DNA from: Caldilineaceae bacterium
GTDB taxonomy: Bacteria > Chloroflexota > Anaerolineae > Caldilineales > Caldilineaceae
Assembly: GCA_015494005.1 (NCBI GenBank)
Contig: WGCB01000686.1
Coordinates: 1-6,010 of the forward strand
DNA length: 6,010 nucleotides
Reading direction: 5' to 3'
Below are positions 5,146-6,010 of the stretch, one piece after another (position 1 is the stretch's first letter; every line of letters starts with the position of its first letter). The position numbers were made by a program, and so were the translations under genes. Below the pieces are notes generated by a model. The model had not been told where the DNA came from and did not search any database. It saw only the letters and a program-made list of their open reading frames with translations.

Positions 5146-6010
5146 CTATGTGCCGCCCTTGGTGCCGCCGCCGAAGATGCTCAGGAGGTACTCCTGGGTG
5201 AAGATGAAGAAGAGGAGCACAGGGATGAGCTGGAAGAGCCCCACCGCGGCCACGGTGCTGTAGTTGACCGGCGCGGTGTCGCTGAGCAGGCTGCGCAGGT
5301 AGGTGGCGATGGTGCTCTTGTCCTGGGCGGTCATGAAGGTGTAGGGGATCAGAAACGAGTTCCAGCCGGAGATGAAGGAGAAGATGGAGAGTGCGGCGAT
5401 GCCCGGCTTGATCATGGGCATGACGATCTGCCACCAGACTCGGAAGCGGCTGCAGCCGTCGATGAGGGCGGCCCGTTCGATGTCCCAGGAGACGTTGTCG
5501 AAGAAGCCCTTCATGAGCCAGATGCCCAGGGGCAGCTCCAGGGCCACGCTCACCAGGATCACCCCGCCGATGGTGTTGTAGCCGAAGCCGCCGATGATGG
5601 GCAGCCCTCGTCCCAGCACCGGGATGCCGGAGATCCAGCGCAGGACGAAATAGATGGCGATGAGCAGGGTCACGCTGGGGAAGGCGTGGAGCACCAGGGT
5701 GGTGGCCAGGAAGGAGCGCCGGCCCGGAAAGCTGATCCGGGAGAGGGCGTAGCCAGCCAGGGAGGAGATGAGCACCACGCCGACGGTCAGCCCCACGGCC
5801 AGGATGAAGGTGTTGATGGTCACCTGCCAGATGTTGGGGTCCTCCCAGAGGAAGGACCAGTTCTTCAGGGTCAGCCCGCCGAAGTTGCCGTCCCGATCCA
5901 CCGGCACCAGTCCGTAGGTGCGCTGGGAGAAGGTGGAGACGACGATCCAGATGTAGCCCACCACGATGGGCACGGTCATCACGCCCAGGAGCAGCATGGG
6001 GATACCCACA
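5146..6010 (-). CDS. ABC transporter permease, MalG/UgpE (carbohydrate-type) family, N-terminus outside window
   Basis: About 287 codons are visible; the frame remains open at the right edge, where a GTG could be read as a start but is more likely internal, with probably a short N-terminal tail missing. The protein is an inner-membrane channel subunit. Hydrophobic segments are seen at about 4-24, 63-90, 100-124, 145-168, 202-222 and 255-278. The EAA loop, ERAALIDGCSRFRVWWQIVMPMIKPG (178-203), contacts the ATPase and is complete, with the family's conserved Gly185 and Pro198. This subfamily works with a second permease (MalF/UgpA) and an extracellular binding protein, both expected upstream beyond the window. 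A 20-residue polar stretch after the first membrane segment (about 28-50) is outside the membrane. The ATPase gene follows after 60 bases. Family assignment is firm; substrate is unknown. Confidence 0.92.
   Translation of the reverse strand, partial: VGIPMLLLGVMTVPIVVGYIWIVVSTFSQRTYGLVPVDRDGNFGGLTLKNWSFLWEDPNIWQVTINTFILAVGLTVGVVLISSLAGYALSRISFPGRRSFLATTLVLHAFPSVTLLIAIYFVLRWISGIPVLGRGLPIIGGFGYNTIGGVILVSVALELPLGIWLMKGFFDNVSWDIERAALIDGCSRFRVWWQIVMPMIKPGIAALSIFSFISGWNSFLIPYTFMTAQDKSTIATYLRSLLSDTAPVNYSTVAAVGLFQLIPVLLFFIFTQEYLLSIFGGGTKGGT

Noticed and set aside
4012..6010. Naming the transporter genes malG/malK or ugpE/ugpC
   Set aside because: The subfamily covers many substrates, and the binding protein that would decide lies outside the window.

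Overview
This high-GC window (about two thirds G+C by eye) carries five protein genes, all on the minus strand, so transcription runs from the right edge to the left. No RNA gene, insertion sequence or CRISPR array is visible. An H_kinase_N (PdtaS/EutW-type) sensor kinase, a MalG/UgpE plus MalK/UgpC sugar-type transporter, and GC-rich genes with little Shine-Dalgarno conservation would fit a Chloroflexota genome (Caldilinea/Litorilinea-like) or an actinobacterium. This is an impression of style; no marker gene fixes the taxon.

Right part (6010 to 4012): the 3' part of an inner-membrane ABC permease gene (MalG/UgpE type, with a clear EAA loop), then a complete ABC ATPase gene (MalK/UgpC type, with a C-terminal regulatory OB/TOBE domain). 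The partner permease and the solute-binding protein presumably lie beyond the right edge.

Middle part (3873 to 820): two unusual two-domain genes. The first joins a HAD phosphatase domain, with all four motifs, to a C-terminal domain resembling FAM151/menorin (DUF2181), a relative of glycerophosphodiester phosphodiesterases (GDPD); its HG, ExD and HD residues are present. The second joins an N-terminal domain resembling NPP1/Vps62 proteins to a C-terminal GDPD-like barrel whose catalytic residues are all replaced. An intact and a degenerate GDPD-superfamily domain thus sit next to each other, downstream of an importer of the family that includes the UgpABCE glycerol-3-phosphate/glycerophosphodiester system. 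A working hypothesis is uptake of a phosphodiester or sugar phosphate, hydrolysis by the GDPD-like domain, and dephosphorylation by the HAD domain. The substrate is not shown by the sequence.

Left part (819 to 1): a 270-base intergenic region with a promoter-like pair of boxes, a 17-base direct repeat, mutually exclusive hairpins and a weak hairpin followed by T6, then the first 183 codons of a cytosolic sensor histidine kinase with an H_kinase_N domain and the start of a PAS domain. The kinase looks like a separate transcription unit with a structured leader.

Each of the three gaps between the four right-hand genes contains a strong hairpin without a U tract. A short motif, TTCARTC..AGC on the plus strand, recurs three times or more in each of the 3874-4011 region (running into the ATPase stop codon) and, as two tandem units, the 550-819 region. 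This is the most distinctive non-coding signal in the window.
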